A stretch of DNA of 64,000 nt from Phoronis australis (lineage: Eukaryota > Phoronida > Phoronidae): assembly GCA_002633005.1 (NCBI GenBank), contig NMRA01000284.1:390978-454977 (forward strand), written 5' to 3'. The translations under genes and the position numbers were made by a program. Each line of letters starts with the position of its first letter. Within the stretch, counting starts at the first letter, position 1. The notes under the pieces are model-generated. The model did no database searches and was not told the DNA's origin. It worked only from the letters and a program-made list of their open reading frames with translations. Below are positions 57,701 to 60,280 of this stretch, piece by piece.

Positions 57701-58513
57701 TATAATCTCCATTCTACCACGGTATATAACTACTAGTGATTATTTTTTGCTTAAAAACACTTCATTCTTATTTCTTTTTCTCTTTGAATTTTGTTATTTT
57801 TGACCCGCCAATGTAGCGGCTGCATTCAATACAATTTTAACAGCCACAGCCCAACGAACACTATACTGGGCGGTGAGGTAGGAAAGTAGACACTGGCAAA
57901 CAGAGGTGCCGCACATTTAATTGAGTAGAGATTTTAAAGTGGAGCGTCTATGGGTTGCTCAAACTTTGCCAACTTCTTAACATCTGCAATGCAATCCACA
58001 AAATCAAAAAATTTGTTGGTAATGAAAGAATCAACGTAAAAAGTTCACTTTACAGCAATGTTTAACATGACCGACAAGTTAAATTCTTTTTCTGTTGTCA
58101 AATTTCTAAGCATAATAAAGATTGAGAAAATTTTAGTCTACTAATAGCATGGTTTATACTGTGTAGATGCCACAAAACAGTTTACTGAAAATAAAGTAAT
58201 CAACAGCCTTTACAGAATGGAAAAACAGCAATTTTGGGAATTATTTTTCTGTGAAATAAGTGGAAAATCTCCATAAAACTAACATTACACTGGCCAAGAT
58301 GTTAAAATCAAACAATGCTGAAAAGATGCTAGTATAAAGCGATATGCTCAAGGTATCATGATGTGACTTAATGTTAAGGATCTGTTACCTGCTATCCTGG
58401 GACGAGGCATCAAAGGAACGAATGGCGTTCAAGCTTCGTTCATTGACCTGTAGACGGCGCCTCATGTCCTCAATGTTACGCATCAAGTGTTCCTGATCCG
58501 ATAACACAGACAT
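616..58513 (-). CDS. CCDC18: CCDC18 orthologue, coiled-coil protein; 20 exons, 3' end outside window
   Basis: Joined exons (minus strand, 5' to 3'): 58513-58389, 56303-56156, 24463-24281, 15219-15110, 14500-14330, 13822-13726, 13088-12967, 12407-12304, 11661-11492, 11086-10938, 10207-10065, 9394-9174, 7431-7189, 6464-6330, one copy of exon 15 (6014-5841 or 5015-4842), 4077-3767, 3550-3387, 2540-2327, 1580-1364, 759-616. This gives 3345 nt, 1115 codons, no internal stop, all introns GT-AG. The product is almost entirely heptad-rich, Glu/Gln/Arg/Leu-rich coiled coil with no catalytic domain, broken by Ser-rich linkers at about residues 36-91 and 411-455. It matches human CCDC18 as I recall it along its length, for example LVTQNQKLL against LVTQNHSLM, ALKDAEVQK against AIKEAEIQK, and QQRAAQVSQLDSTISEHR against KQRAAQVTHLDMTIREHR. 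Human CCDC18 is about 1454 residues, so the last quarter lies beyond position 1. Vertebrate CCDC18 has been reported among centriolar-satellite/centrosome proximity partners; its molecular role is poorly known. Identity is from memory, not from a search. Confidence 0.88.
760..1363. other. CCDC18 intron 19
   Basis: No gene or known repeat. An exact 18-base direct repeat, TCTAAAGCTTTTGACACA, occurs at 1207-1224 and 1320-1337, the second ending about 20 bases from the exon 19 donor. Confidence 0.6.
1364..1580 (-). CDS. CCDC18: CCDC18 coding exon 19
   Basis: One base of codon 995 then residues 996-1067; KSQGEVVGKSRELEELDS to AQERALH. Acceptor TTTGTAG, donor CAT|GTATGT. It carries the best-conserved block of the protein, QQRAAQVSQLDSTISEHR, which differs from the human block at only a few positions. 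Confidence 0.93.
1581..2326. other. CCDC18 intron 18
   Basis: AT-rich intron; short open frames only. I see nothing of note. Confidence 0.6.
2327..2540 (-). CDS. CCDC18: CCDC18 coding exon 18
   Basis: Two bases of codon 924, residues 925-994, two bases of 995; SDLEARVRRYQQEVHQK to EFKEKF. Acceptor TGTTCCAG, donor CAG|GTAACC. The stretch with TELRQTVEQLSELQRVL parallels human GELKSTLRQLQELRDVL. Confidence 0.92.
2541..3386. other. CCDC18 intron 17
   Basis: AT-rich intron with no recognisable gene, tandem repeat or transposon. Confidence 0.6.
3387..3550 (-). CDS. CCDC18: CCDC18 coding exon 17
   Basis: One base of codon 869, residues 870-923, one base of 924; RTQDEKKELSNEISELEQ to LDEKAEL. Acceptor TCACCACAG, donor TAG|GTAAGT. 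Coiled coil; the Cys in NKKCDGFSAKL sits where the human rod is also polar. Confidence 0.9.
3767..4077 (-). CDS. CCDC18: CCDC18 coding exon 16
   Basis: Residues 766-868 plus two bases of 869; starts VKKLEKQIKYLKSTTSEKS and ends RETSDTL. Acceptor GGTTGCAG, donor CAG|GTGAGT. The largest exon found. ELELMVSRLEQQLANERAAS fits human TKLEKQVSKLEQELQKQRESS. Unbroken coiled coil. Confidence 0.92.
4063..5058. repeat. Left copy of a ~1 kb direct duplication ending at the N at 5059
   Basis: Covers the start of exon 16, intron 15 and exon 15 of CCDC18. The same sequence restarts right after the N at 5060-6057 with only scattered differences (small indels in the intron, none in the exon). The end of this copy is exactly the base before the N. 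Confidence 0.9.
4842..5015 (-). CDS. CCDC18: CCDC18 exon 15, copy in the left-hand contig
   Basis: Identical to 5841-6014, with the same acceptor and donor. Being 174 nt and phase 0, using both copies would insert 58 residues without a frameshift, so an automatic gene model could silently include it twice. The N at 5059 and the truncated start of exon 16 just beyond it point to an unmerged contig overlap rather than a real exon duplication. Confidence 0.85.
5059..5059. other. Single-N assembly gap
   Basis: One N separating the two copies of the 1 kb segment. It is a placeholder join, not a measured gap. Confidence 0.95.
5060..5074 (-). pseudogene. Truncated 15-base copy of CCDC18 exon 16 start
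   Basis: The 15 bases next to the N equal the first five codons of exon 16 (VKKLE) and are preceded on the minus strand by the same acceptor (TTGCAG). The rest of the exon is missing because the contig starts here. It is a contig end, not a gene remnant. Confidence 0.8.
5841..6014 (-). CDS. CCDC18: CCDC18 exon 15, copy in the right-hand contig
   Basis: 58 codons, phase 0 both ends, ELKEKTRQNEEALKSLE to EEMRERHEAE. Acceptor TTCAG, donor GAG|GTGAGG. NEEALKSLEMSTTEGRTQVR aligns with human DEALKALQNQVSEETIKVR. It is identical base for base to 4842-5015, while the introns around the two copies differ by scattered substitutions and indels. The human protein has this block once. It is most likely the other allele's copy of one exon; exon numbering here counts it once (residues 708-765). 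Confidence 0.85.
6058..6175. repeat. AAT-type microsatellite
   Basis: Imperfect run of AAT/AATA units in CCDC18 intron 14. Simple sequence, no further structure. Confidence 0.85.
6330..6464 (-). CDS. CCDC18: CCDC18 coding exon 14 (two possible donors)
   Basis: Residues 663-707, phase 0, LQEKCEDKDSQLEDLKRK to QALQATSR. Acceptor TTTCAACAG. Two donors lie 21 bases apart: AGG|GTGAGT (exon end 6330, the stronger) and GCAG|GTAATA (exon end 6309). The second would add VSGAVLQ in frame. The shorter form fits the human alignment better. Confidence 0.87.
6845..7182. repeat. Degenerate minisatellite, ~30-32 bp unit
   Basis: Repeated theme ATATCACTTCCACTAGCAC followed by AATGCCATAATTA, first in near-perfect copies (6850-6960) and then more diverged with CCACCAACAAGAT variants. 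It ends a few bases from the exon 13 donor. Confidence 0.75.
7189..7431 (-). CDS. CCDC18: CCDC18 coding exon 13
   Basis: Residues 582-662, 81 codons, phase 0 at both ends. It reads LRKKSQQISTLEQQLDEK at the start and CRQFEQQIDI at the end. Acceptor TTTGTAG, donor ATT|GTGAGT. KSQQISTLEQQLDEKVSDFS matches human CSQLLTLEKQLEEKIVAYS. One of the larger exons. There is no shift or stop. Confidence 0.92.
7701..7789. mobile_element. Palindromic hairpin element, copy 1
   Basis: 89-bp imperfect palindrome: GTCACTTACACGGGTCCC on the left, GGGACCCCTGTAAGTGAC on the right, with inner arms GAACCAGTTT and AAACTGGTTC around a short A/T loop. It lacks any coding capacity, as expected of a short MITE. Related copies are at about 8147-8255 and 19075-19160. 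Confidence 0.75.
8147..8255. mobile_element. Palindromic hairpin element, copy 2
   Basis: Same family as 7701-7789: inner arms GAGAACCAGTTTTC and AAACTGGTTCTC, outer arms TAATAGCCACTTAC and TGAGTGACTATTGCC. It lies in the same intron (12) about 360 bp away. Confidence 0.7.
8457..9018. mobile_element. 562-bp non-autonomous DNA transposon with 40-bp TIRs
   Basis: Left end GGCTGTTCCAGTAAAATCTG (8457 on) and right end (8979-9018) are inverted repeats over about 40 bp with two mismatches, including a G-run on the left and the matching C-run on the right. TTA stands next to both ends, compatible with a 3-bp TWA target duplication as in PIF/Harbinger elements, but this is inference. The interior has repeated CAACCACCCG-type motifs and no transposase frame. 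Confidence 0.85.
9174..9394 (-). CDS. CCDC18: CCDC18 coding exon 12
   Basis: Two bases of codon 508 then residues 509-581, DRKSQELEQIISRLEDE to VTNMERE. Acceptor CCGTTTCAG, donor GAG|GTGGGT. LRLNQRSSQLDQMETEM aligns with human VNMAHRTSQFQLIQEEL. Continuous coiled coil. Confidence 0.92.
9395..10064. other. CCDC18 intron 11
   Basis: No gene or repeat recognised. The small plus-strand frame near 9758-9988 has no similarity I know. Confidence 0.6.
10065..10207 (-). CDS. CCDC18: CCDC18 coding exon 11
   Basis: One base of codon 460, residues 461-507, one base of 508. It starts LKLALKDAEVQKYQA, a very close match to human IKLAIKEAEIQKLHA, then has a Ser/Asn run (SLSSSNNNST) before the helix restarts. 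Acceptor TCTCTGCAG, donor TAG|GTCAGT. I found it by phase and splice sites rather than as a long open frame from a Met. Confidence 0.88.
10208..10937. other. CCDC18 intron 10
   Basis: AT-rich intron; I see nothing in it. Confidence 0.6.
10938..11086 (-). CDS. CCDC18: CCDC18 coding exon 10 (Ser-rich linker)
   Basis: Residues 411-459 plus two bases of 460, starting GSVGSATSDSGFSTAK and ending AKSLIADL. Acceptor CCTCCCAG, donor CAG|GTTGGC. The first 43 residues are Ser/Asp-rich and not coiled coil; they separate the two halves of the rod, as a non-coiled linker does at the same place in human. The sequence DSGFST fits the DSGxxS/T type of phospho-degron, and RSP is a proline-directed site. SLIADLRLKLALKDAE resumes the conserved coiled coil. 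Confidence 0.88.
11087..11491. other. CCDC18 intron 9
   Basis: 405-bp intron between linker exon 10 and exon 9. GTCAAC/TGACCT-rich patches only. Confidence 0.6.
11492..11661 (-). CDS. CCDC18: CCDC18 coding exon 9
   Basis: Two bases of codon 354 then residues 355-410, KLEAELRSSETIKDENEE to VTTTPN. Acceptor CTGTGCAG, donor AAT|GTAAGT. LQIDTQQERLSACQREIE matches human RVAAQNERLDLCQQEIE. The helix ends at LALK and the TTTPN tail begins the linker. Confidence 0.9.
11735..11960. repeat. Degenerate 23-bp tandem repeat
   Basis: Unit CACCTATTCATGAATTTGTT plus GGA, repeated with increasing divergence. Each unit contains the palindrome TTCATGAA. Intronic (intron 8). Confidence 0.75.
12304..12407 (-). 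CDS. CCDC18: CCDC18 coding exon 8
   Basis: One base of codon 319, residues 320-353, one base of 354; RLQEYDIESREGHGDLEQ to RQTQKI. Acceptor CATTTCAG, donor TTG|GTGAGA. Coiled coil interrupted by the acidic ESREGHGD segment. Confidence 0.87.
12720..12960. repeat. Degenerate ~22-bp minisatellite
   Basis: Repeats around CCCCTACCTGATGACACCAG, with variants such as CCTCTACCTGATGATAACAG. It ends one base from the exon 7 donor (GTAGGG), which itself looks like part of a repeat unit (CCCTACCT on the plus strand). Confidence 0.75.
12967..13088 (-). CDS. CCDC18: CCDC18 coding exon 7
   Basis: Residues 279-318 plus two bases of 319, from SQNNEDFLRDSLDLANRD to VEELQEEI. Acceptor CATTTCAG, donor TAG|GTAGGG. 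Coiled coil. The degenerate minisatellite at 12720-12960 begins immediately past the donor. Confidence 0.87.
13411..13645. repeat. 30-bp tandem repeat, about 7.5 copies
   Basis: Unit GAAAATGTGACAAACAGTTC plus TATGCAATGT, copies starting at 13411, 13441, 13471, 13501, 13531, 13561 and 13591, then a decayed one. Because 30 is a multiple of 3, long open frames appear on both strands; they are not genes. It is intronic (intron 6). Confidence 0.93.
13726..13822 (-). CDS. CCDC18: CCDC18 coding exon 6
   Basis: One base of codon 246 then residues 247-278, AEDQSASALQSVEDLQ to ARDNIKK. Acceptor TGTTACAG, donor AAG|GTGACT. Matches human [20 protein letters not shown] in register. Short coiled-coil exon; the 30-bp tandem repeat at 13411-13645 lies in the intron just downstream. 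Confidence 0.88.
13823..14329. other. CCDC18 intron 5
   Basis: About 500 bp of intron with no recognised element. Confidence 0.6.
14330..14500 (-). CDS. CCDC18: CCDC18 coding exon 5
   Basis: One base of codon 189, residues 190-245, then two bases of 246. It begins DAEQRCDECYRHGDI and ends ERERKQRK. Acceptor CATTTTCAG, donor AAG|GTGCGA. Coiled coil with an unusual CDECYRH start. RKQRKRAEDQSASALQ across the next junction parallels human [15 protein letters not shown]. Confidence 0.88.
14757..14803. repeat. TG microsatellite
   Basis: Imperfect TG/CG run (CACGTGTTTGTGTGTGAGTG and following) in CCDC18 intron 4. Confidence 0.8.
14870..15115 (+). mobile_element. Family A interspersed repeat, diverged copy
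   Basis: Shows the family pattern: TCTATACCACACTTACTATC, then GACATTCACAACAATCTTAG, then AGAAGCCCCTGA and a right end TTTTTGTTCAAAATTTCAC. Compare the copies at 16590-16810 and 41887-42085. The right end reaches the exon 4 donor. Confidence 0.55.
15110..15219 (-). CDS. CCDC18: CCDC18 coding exon 4
   Basis: Residues 153-188 plus two bases of 189; begins VQRLTEELLVKEEEITDV and ends NQAQEKAL. Acceptor CTTCTTCAG, donor AAG|GTACAG. Regular coiled coil. ENQAQEKALRDAE across the next junction matches human VSAQDKVLREAE. Confidence 0.9.
16590..16810 (+). mobile_element. Family A interspersed repeat
   Basis: Pattern: TTTAGGACACAATATTGTAG, then TTCCGTACCACAGCTAACAA, ACATTCACAACATTGTTAGC, AGCCCTTGAGAAAAG and right end GTTTTTGTCCGAAATTGGCG. 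No coding capacity; a MITE-like or other non-autonomous element. Confidence 0.65.
18555..18740 (-). mobile_element. Family B interspersed repeat
   Basis: On the minus strand: ACTGTGTGGATGTTATAAAA, AACAACATTTGGTAAGATTT, CTACTATTTGTAGC and an end resembling TTTTGTGCAAAATAGTG. Same order as the copies at 51905-52025 and 58150-58262. Confidence 0.6.
19075..19160. mobile_element. Palindromic hairpin element, copy 3 (diverged)
   Basis: Arms TAGGGGTCCCGAATTTTG and ACAGGACCCCTATAAGTGA around a short loop, with AATCAGTTT in place of AACCAGTTT. A diverged member of the 7701-7789 family. Confidence 0.55.
22800..23100 (+). mobile_element. Family A interspersed repeat
   Basis: Begins near TACGGACACAATATGGCGGA, continues with TGTACCAAAGCTACCAACAG, CATTCAAAACAATATCAGAA and GCCTTTAAAAATAAAAAG. 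Longer than other copies owing to an internal A/T-rich insertion. Confidence 0.55.
23545..23600 (+). mobile_element. Possible tRNA-derived SINE head
   Basis: GTGTTAGACTGCAAGG resembles a tRNA A box and, about 15 bases on, TTTCGAATCCGAG resembles a B box. Arms do not fold as an intact tRNA, so a SINE remnant is more likely than a functional gene. Confidence 0.35.
24281..24463 (-). CDS. CCDC18: CCDC18 coding exon 3
   Basis: Residues 92-152 (61 codons, phase 0 at both ends), from KSSLKQFTQPVS to YQLQQSKAK. Acceptor TTTTTTCAG, donor AAG|GTGGGT. This is the most conserved block of the N-terminal half: LRNDNDKLVTQNQKLL and QLQQSKAKV correspond to human LRQQNACLVTQNHSLM and ELTQSRAKV. It starts the main coiled coil. 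It is isolated between introns of 31.7 kb (5' side) and 9.1 kb (3' side). Confidence 0.9.
25200..25390. mobile_element. Element with repeated GTTAAGCGCCCA motif
   Basis: At least six variants of TTAACCGCCCA / TTAAGCGCCCA spaced about 20-35 bp apart, starting at ACCGTAATCGTTCGGGTTAA. A related patch is at about 61040-61110 (AGCACCCATGCCC, AAGCGCCCAGTCC). It looks like a repeat-rich non-autonomous element. Confidence 0.55.
25660..25660. other. Single-N assembly gap without flanking duplication
   Basis: The only N in the window where I do not see the sequence to the left repeated on the right. Confidence 0.9.
26974..27014. repeat. Short tandem repeat GACTGGCCATCAAT
   Basis: Three consecutive copies of a 14-base unit, GACTGGCCATCAAT (the third reads GACTGATCATCAAT), then a partial GACCGAACATC. 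Confidence 0.8.
27113..27428. mobile_element. ~315-bp repeat with CCCTCGAT termini
   Basis: Shares order and sequence with 59967-60280: CAAAATGTTAGTTTTGGCTA / CAAAATGTTACTTTTAGCTA, CTACTTGAGGCA, CCCTCTCAGAAGGCACAGG-like blocks. Ends are CCCTCGAT and GAGGGC, short inverted termini. No coding frame. Confidence 0.7.
29629..29893. repeat. 54-bp tandem repeat, about 4.9 copies
   Basis: Unit begins AAAGGTACTGCATTTCCC and ends ATGGCTACCAACCAAAAT; copies start at 29629, 29683, 29737, 29791 and 29845. 54 is a multiple of 3, which creates three long spurious frames on the two strands. Confidence 0.95.
30160..31264. repeat. Left copy of a ~1.1 kb direct duplication
   Basis: From TTAATATTGGTGCTATAAAC to CCGGAAATGATAA immediately before the N at 31265. 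Repeated at 31300-32400 with scattered substitutions and small indels (for example a longer A-run near 30660). Confidence 0.9.
31265..31265. other. Single-N assembly gap
   Basis: Separates the two 1.1 kb copies; placeholder join. Confidence 0.95.
31300..32400. repeat. Right copy of the ~1.1 kb duplication
   Basis: Matches 30160-31264 and continues into unique sequence (AACTGTGACTTTTATTTTTG). The 34 bases between the N and this copy do not match the sequence preceding the left copy, so there is also an allelic difference or a short chimeric contig end here. Confidence 0.9.
33585..33801. mobile_element. 217-bp MITE with GGCCGTTGCATGAA termini
   Basis: Left GGCCCGTTGCATGAA and right TTCATGCAACGGCCC are inverted repeats of about 15 bp with one mismatch. 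The interior is A/T-rich without coding frame. A partial relative, GGAACTGTTTCATGCCATCC, is at about 33942. Confidence 0.75.
34940..35125 (+). mobile_element. Family A interspersed repeat, diverged
   Basis: TGCCATAACTACCACCACAC, GCATTCACAACAATTTTACG, then TTTTTATCAGAAATTGGTGC at the right end. Same order as 16590-16810. Confidence 0.5.
35226..35386 (+). CDS. Orphan exon-like segment, unknown product
   Basis: 161 bp with a strong acceptor (pyrimidine tract, then GGGCCTCAG), a good donor (CAGT|GTATGT) and one open frame through it: EDNFPLVEVIGDYQEAMRQI, then about 20 residues including LLLSPPDC and RYIFAVDGIVEHV, ending REKVLLQ. Base composition is less AT-rich than its surroundings. It is on the strand opposite CCDC18, inside intron 2. 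I do not recognise the family, and no partner exons were found. It may be an exon of a nested gene, a relic, or chance. Confidence 0.3.
36960..37215 (+). mobile_element. Family A interspersed repeat
   Basis: ACACAAAATGGTGGAACAGT at the left, CATCAGCAACACACAATGGC in the middle, and TTATTTTCGTTGGAATTTCC near the right end. The 112-codon plus-strand frame 36979-37317 lies on this repeat and is not a gene. Confidence 0.5.
39060..39330. repeat. Palindromic AGTTTAAAACC-rich patch
   Basis: Contains the hairpin TAAAACCCTCGTGAGGGTGG plus TTTA, and longer arms CTATTAAAACTGGTTT and AAACCAGTTGTTATAG. Possibly a decayed palindromic MITE; no second copy was located. Confidence 0.45.
41745..41828 (-). mobile_element. 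tRNA-derived SINE-like head
   Basis: On the minus strand GTGATCTAGTTGTGGAG (A-box-like), an anticodon-type hairpin TGGAGTTTTTGACTCCA, and B-box-like GGATTCAAATCCC in tRNA order and spacing. The T stem does not pair, so it is a SINE or tRNA relic rather than a working tRNA. Confidence 0.45.
41846..42833. repeat. Left copy of a ~1 kb direct duplication with 41-bp tandem start
   Basis: Starts with two 41-bp units (41846, 41887: CAAATTTAGGACAAAATATG and on), then a family A element, then unique intron, ending AAATTAACGAC at the N-run. Repeated at 42921-44003. Confidence 0.9.
41887..42085 (+). mobile_element. Family A interspersed repeat (best-preserved form)
   Basis: TTTAGGACAAAATATGGCGG, TTTTGTACCACAGCTACAAA, ACACACAATATTTTGAAAAA, TGATCATTCAAAGCGTTTGA, AGCCCTTCCATAATGG and right end AATTTTTGTCCGAAATCGTT. 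Used as the reference for the other family A calls; a second copy is in 43044-43255. Confidence 0.65.
42834..42920. other. 87-N assembly gap
   Basis: Run of Ns between the two copies. The flanking duplication suggests the true gap is zero or negative. Confidence 0.97.
42921..44003. repeat. Right copy of the ~1 kb duplication
   Basis: Four 41-bp units here (starts 42921, 42962, 43003, 43044) against two on the left, then the same family A element and intron with scattered differences. It continues past AAATTAACGAC into unique sequence. Confidence 0.9.
48115..48300 (-). mobile_element. Family B interspersed repeat
   Basis: Plus-strand view: TTTTTCGCGCACCAATAATG, then TGTTATTTTATGACATCTAC and ACAGCACAAACAATGTGC, followed by a second, partly inverted block with CATAAAACAACATTTAGTAA. 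Two elements may be nested here. Confidence 0.5.
50391..50451. repeat. Direct repeat AAAATTTCAAATATTTCACATT
   Basis: Two adjacent copies of a ~30-bp unit (ATGAATC[A/G]C followed by AAAATTTCAAATATTTCACA). Confidence 0.8.
51665..51706 (-). mobile_element. Possible SINE fragment (B box)
   Basis: Minus strand CACAGGTTCAAACCTGTC contains GGTTCAAACC, a good B-box match with a pairing T-stem-like flank. No A box at the right distance was convincing. Confidence 0.3.
51905..52025 (+). mobile_element. Family B interspersed repeat
   Basis: TTTGTAGTGTGTAGATGTCA, CAAAACAAGATTTGGCAAAG, CTATTTGTAGC and right end CCAATTATTTTTGTGCGAAA. Clearest copy of the family. Confidence 0.65.
56156..56303 (-). CDS. CCDC18: CCDC18 coding exon 2 (basic/Ser linker)
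   Basis: Codes residues 42-91 (one base of codon 42, then 49 codons), starting DNAENLASLHLADLTPG and ending QPMNSTPIK. The acceptor CCTTACCTAG has a clear pyrimidine tract; the donor is AAG|GTATTG. Its phase (one base in, codon boundary out) is exactly what exons 1 and 3 require, which are otherwise incompatible. It is not a coiled coil: it is polar, rich in R, S, G and P, like the variable linker at the same place in the human protein. Sequence similarity to human is weak, so this exon rests on phase and splice sites. Confidence 0.65.
56426..57128. repeat. Left copy of a ~0.7 kb direct duplication
   Basis: From AAAATCAAGATTCTTTTTCT to GCGGCTGCATTCAATA before the N at 57129; repeated at 57130-57831, offset 704, with few differences. 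Lies in CCDC18 intron 1, next to exon 2. Confidence 0.92.
57129..57129. other. Single-N assembly gap
   Basis: Separates the two 0.7 kb copies in CCDC18 intron 1. Confidence 0.95.
57130..57831. repeat. Right copy of the ~0.7 kb duplication
   Basis: Begins at the base after the N and runs on into unique sequence after GCATTCAATA. Same contig-overlap geometry as at 5059. Confidence 0.92.
58150..58262 (+). mobile_element. Family B interspersed repeat
   Basis: TTTATACTGTGTAGATGCCA, CAAAACAGTTTACTGAAA, CAGCCTTTACAGAATGG and right end ATTATTTTTCTGTGAAATAA, about 130 bp from the exon 1 donor. Confidence 0.6.
58389..58513 (-). CDS. CCDC18: CCDC18 coding exon 1 (start codon)
   Basis: Codes residues 1-41 plus two bases of codon 42. 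It begins MSVLSDQEHL and ends ASSQDS, then AG before the donor GTAACA. The ATG at 58513 has an A at -3 (CACAAGATG). The reading aligns with the human N-terminus: a short coiled coil of about 30 residues followed by a Ser-rich stretch. A plausible splice acceptor (TATTTTAG) sits 14 bases upstream of the ATG, with the exon starting at 58527, so the 5' leader probably comes from another exon farther upstream. The frame stays open back to that acceptor, so a longer N-terminus from an upstream exon cannot be excluded. An earlier ATG at 58524 is out of frame. Confidence 0.75.
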
Positions 58514-58787
58514 CTTGTGAGCATGACCTAAAATATACAGTATTCAATGAATAGACAACTGTAAGTGACGAAAAAACGTTTTTTGTCTTGCTTTTTGTCT
58601 AGTACATGAATATGTCAATCTCAATATGGCGTGCAAAATATGTTTGCAAAATACTTTTTGTCTTGTAGTTTATTTGCATCAAATTGTTTCTGAAAGTCCA
58701 GGACTTCTTTAATTGACTATTGCTGAAAGTAATACAGATCATGGGGGGCTGCCCACGGTCTATAGGCGGTAGTTTTGCTTCGGAACC

Positions 58788-59325
58788 ATTAGCCTTGGTA
58801 CAAAACTGTATAAATAAAAAGGCTATGGAACATCATGGGTAAAAAATTGCCAAATAAAATCTGACACAATTTAATGTCATTGAAAACGACATTCTCCCTT
58901 TTGTAAAGCAGATAGGTTATGGGTGCTAAGAAAATAATCGTTGCACTGTTATTCTGCTGAGCACTTAAATTTGTGTAGTGATGTTTCAGCTTTGAGCACC
59001 ACCTATAGGGCATTTTGTTTTTCGCGAATTCTTCATCAACTGCTCTTTCACAAGGTTTTGTATAGTCCATAACAAATTACTGAAACTGGTTCCACTTCGT
59101 TACAGGATTTTTGTATTTTATTACCAGCCAGTCGAATTTCTGATCAAATTTTGCTTTGGCAAAGTTATCATCACCTTCTGGAAGATGTTGCAAATGGCAC
59201 ATGCTTGTCACAAGCGTATTACTAAGGTTTTCAAGTTGACAACAGACTATTCTTCGTAACATAAGCCGAAGAATGACGTAAGAAAATAATGTTGATTTAA
59301 TTGTTTTTTTTTTTGCTTAAACGAA
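58788..59325. repeat. Dispersed ~540-bp repeat, copy 1
   Basis: Shares with 61350-61820, in the same order and orientation: AGCCTTGGTACAAAACTGTA / AGCCTTGGTGCAAAGCTGTA, CACTGTTATTCTGCTG / TACTGTTATTATGCTG, CAAATTACTGAAACTGGTTC / CAAATTATCGGAACTGGTTT, and a TTGTTTTTTTTTTTGCTTAAACG-like end. Non-coding. Confidence 0.65.
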
Positions 59326-59686
59326 TACACGGATACAGATGGGGTTAAATTTTAAGATATAAAAAATTGCACGGTAGTTATTTTTTGGCATGAGACTTTT
59401 AAAGGTATTAGTCAAAATGACTAATGTATCTGAAAACTTTTCAGCCATTTTCAAAAATTATCAGCCAAATACTTTCTCTTCTCCCAACCCCTGCAAATGA
59501 TAATAATATAGTTACACAGACCAATATTTTATTTTAAGTTATGCACAGGTCCTTTTCATAAATGTACTATAAGAAAGGGCACTTGCCTTAAGAAAAAAAC
59601 AAAACAAAAACAAATGACCAACATTCCAAGGTCATATAGCAACCTAATAAGTTGGAAGGGGTGTCAGCCAACACGGGTTTTATTAT

Positions 59687-59829
59687 GACCTAAAAAGTTT
59701 GGGCAGAGGTTCCCCCTATACCCGAGTTACTGCCTGTGTACGCCGGCCACATGGATGTTGACCTTAAAAAAAATTGGACAGGGGTTCCCCCCTATCCCAA
59801 GGTTCCGGCAGTGGTACGCCGGCCACATG
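59687..59829. repeat. Two-copy ~68-bp tandem repeat
   Basis: Copies 59687-59753 and 59760-59829, each from GACCT(T)AAAAA through GGTTCCCCCTAT to GTACGCCGGCCACATG. The GCCGGC block is unusually GC-rich for the window. Confidence 0.8.
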
Positions 59830-59966
59830 ACCAAGACATTAAGCTAAATCGTGCATAGTAGTGAATATAAAACTTATTAAGTAACAAATTGACATCTACC
59901 TTAAATTGCTTTCTATCAGCCAACACCGAAATGCAAACGCATCCCAGTCTCGCAATAACTTTTTTT

Positions 59967-60280
59967 AGGGCCCTCCCTTGATTTTGGGGCCGAATGTTGA
60001 CCCAATTCCATTCCGAAAAATAGAAAAATCACGCAAAACTCCCCTCCTGAAGCCCAAAATTGCCCTCAAGTGATTGAAAAATTTCCCTTGATGTTCGAAC
60101 AATTTGTAACTCACACAGGTCACAATTTGAAAGAACGCAAAATGTTACTTTTAGCTACTTGAGGCAGAGCTTATGAGGGCTTGGGGAGGTGCTATTGATG
60201 GTGAATTTTCCACTCACCGCAAAAAATTCCCCTCTCAGAAGGCACAGGCACCTTTCCTCTCGGATAATCGAGGGCCTGTT
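59967..60280. mobile_element. ~315-bp repeat with GGCCCTC termini, second copy
   Basis: Relative of 27113-27428 (same orientation). Ends AGGGCCCTCCCTTG and ATCGAGGGCC are short inverted termini. Common blocks include ACTTGAGGCA and CCCCTCTCAGAAGGCACAGG. Confidence 0.7.
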
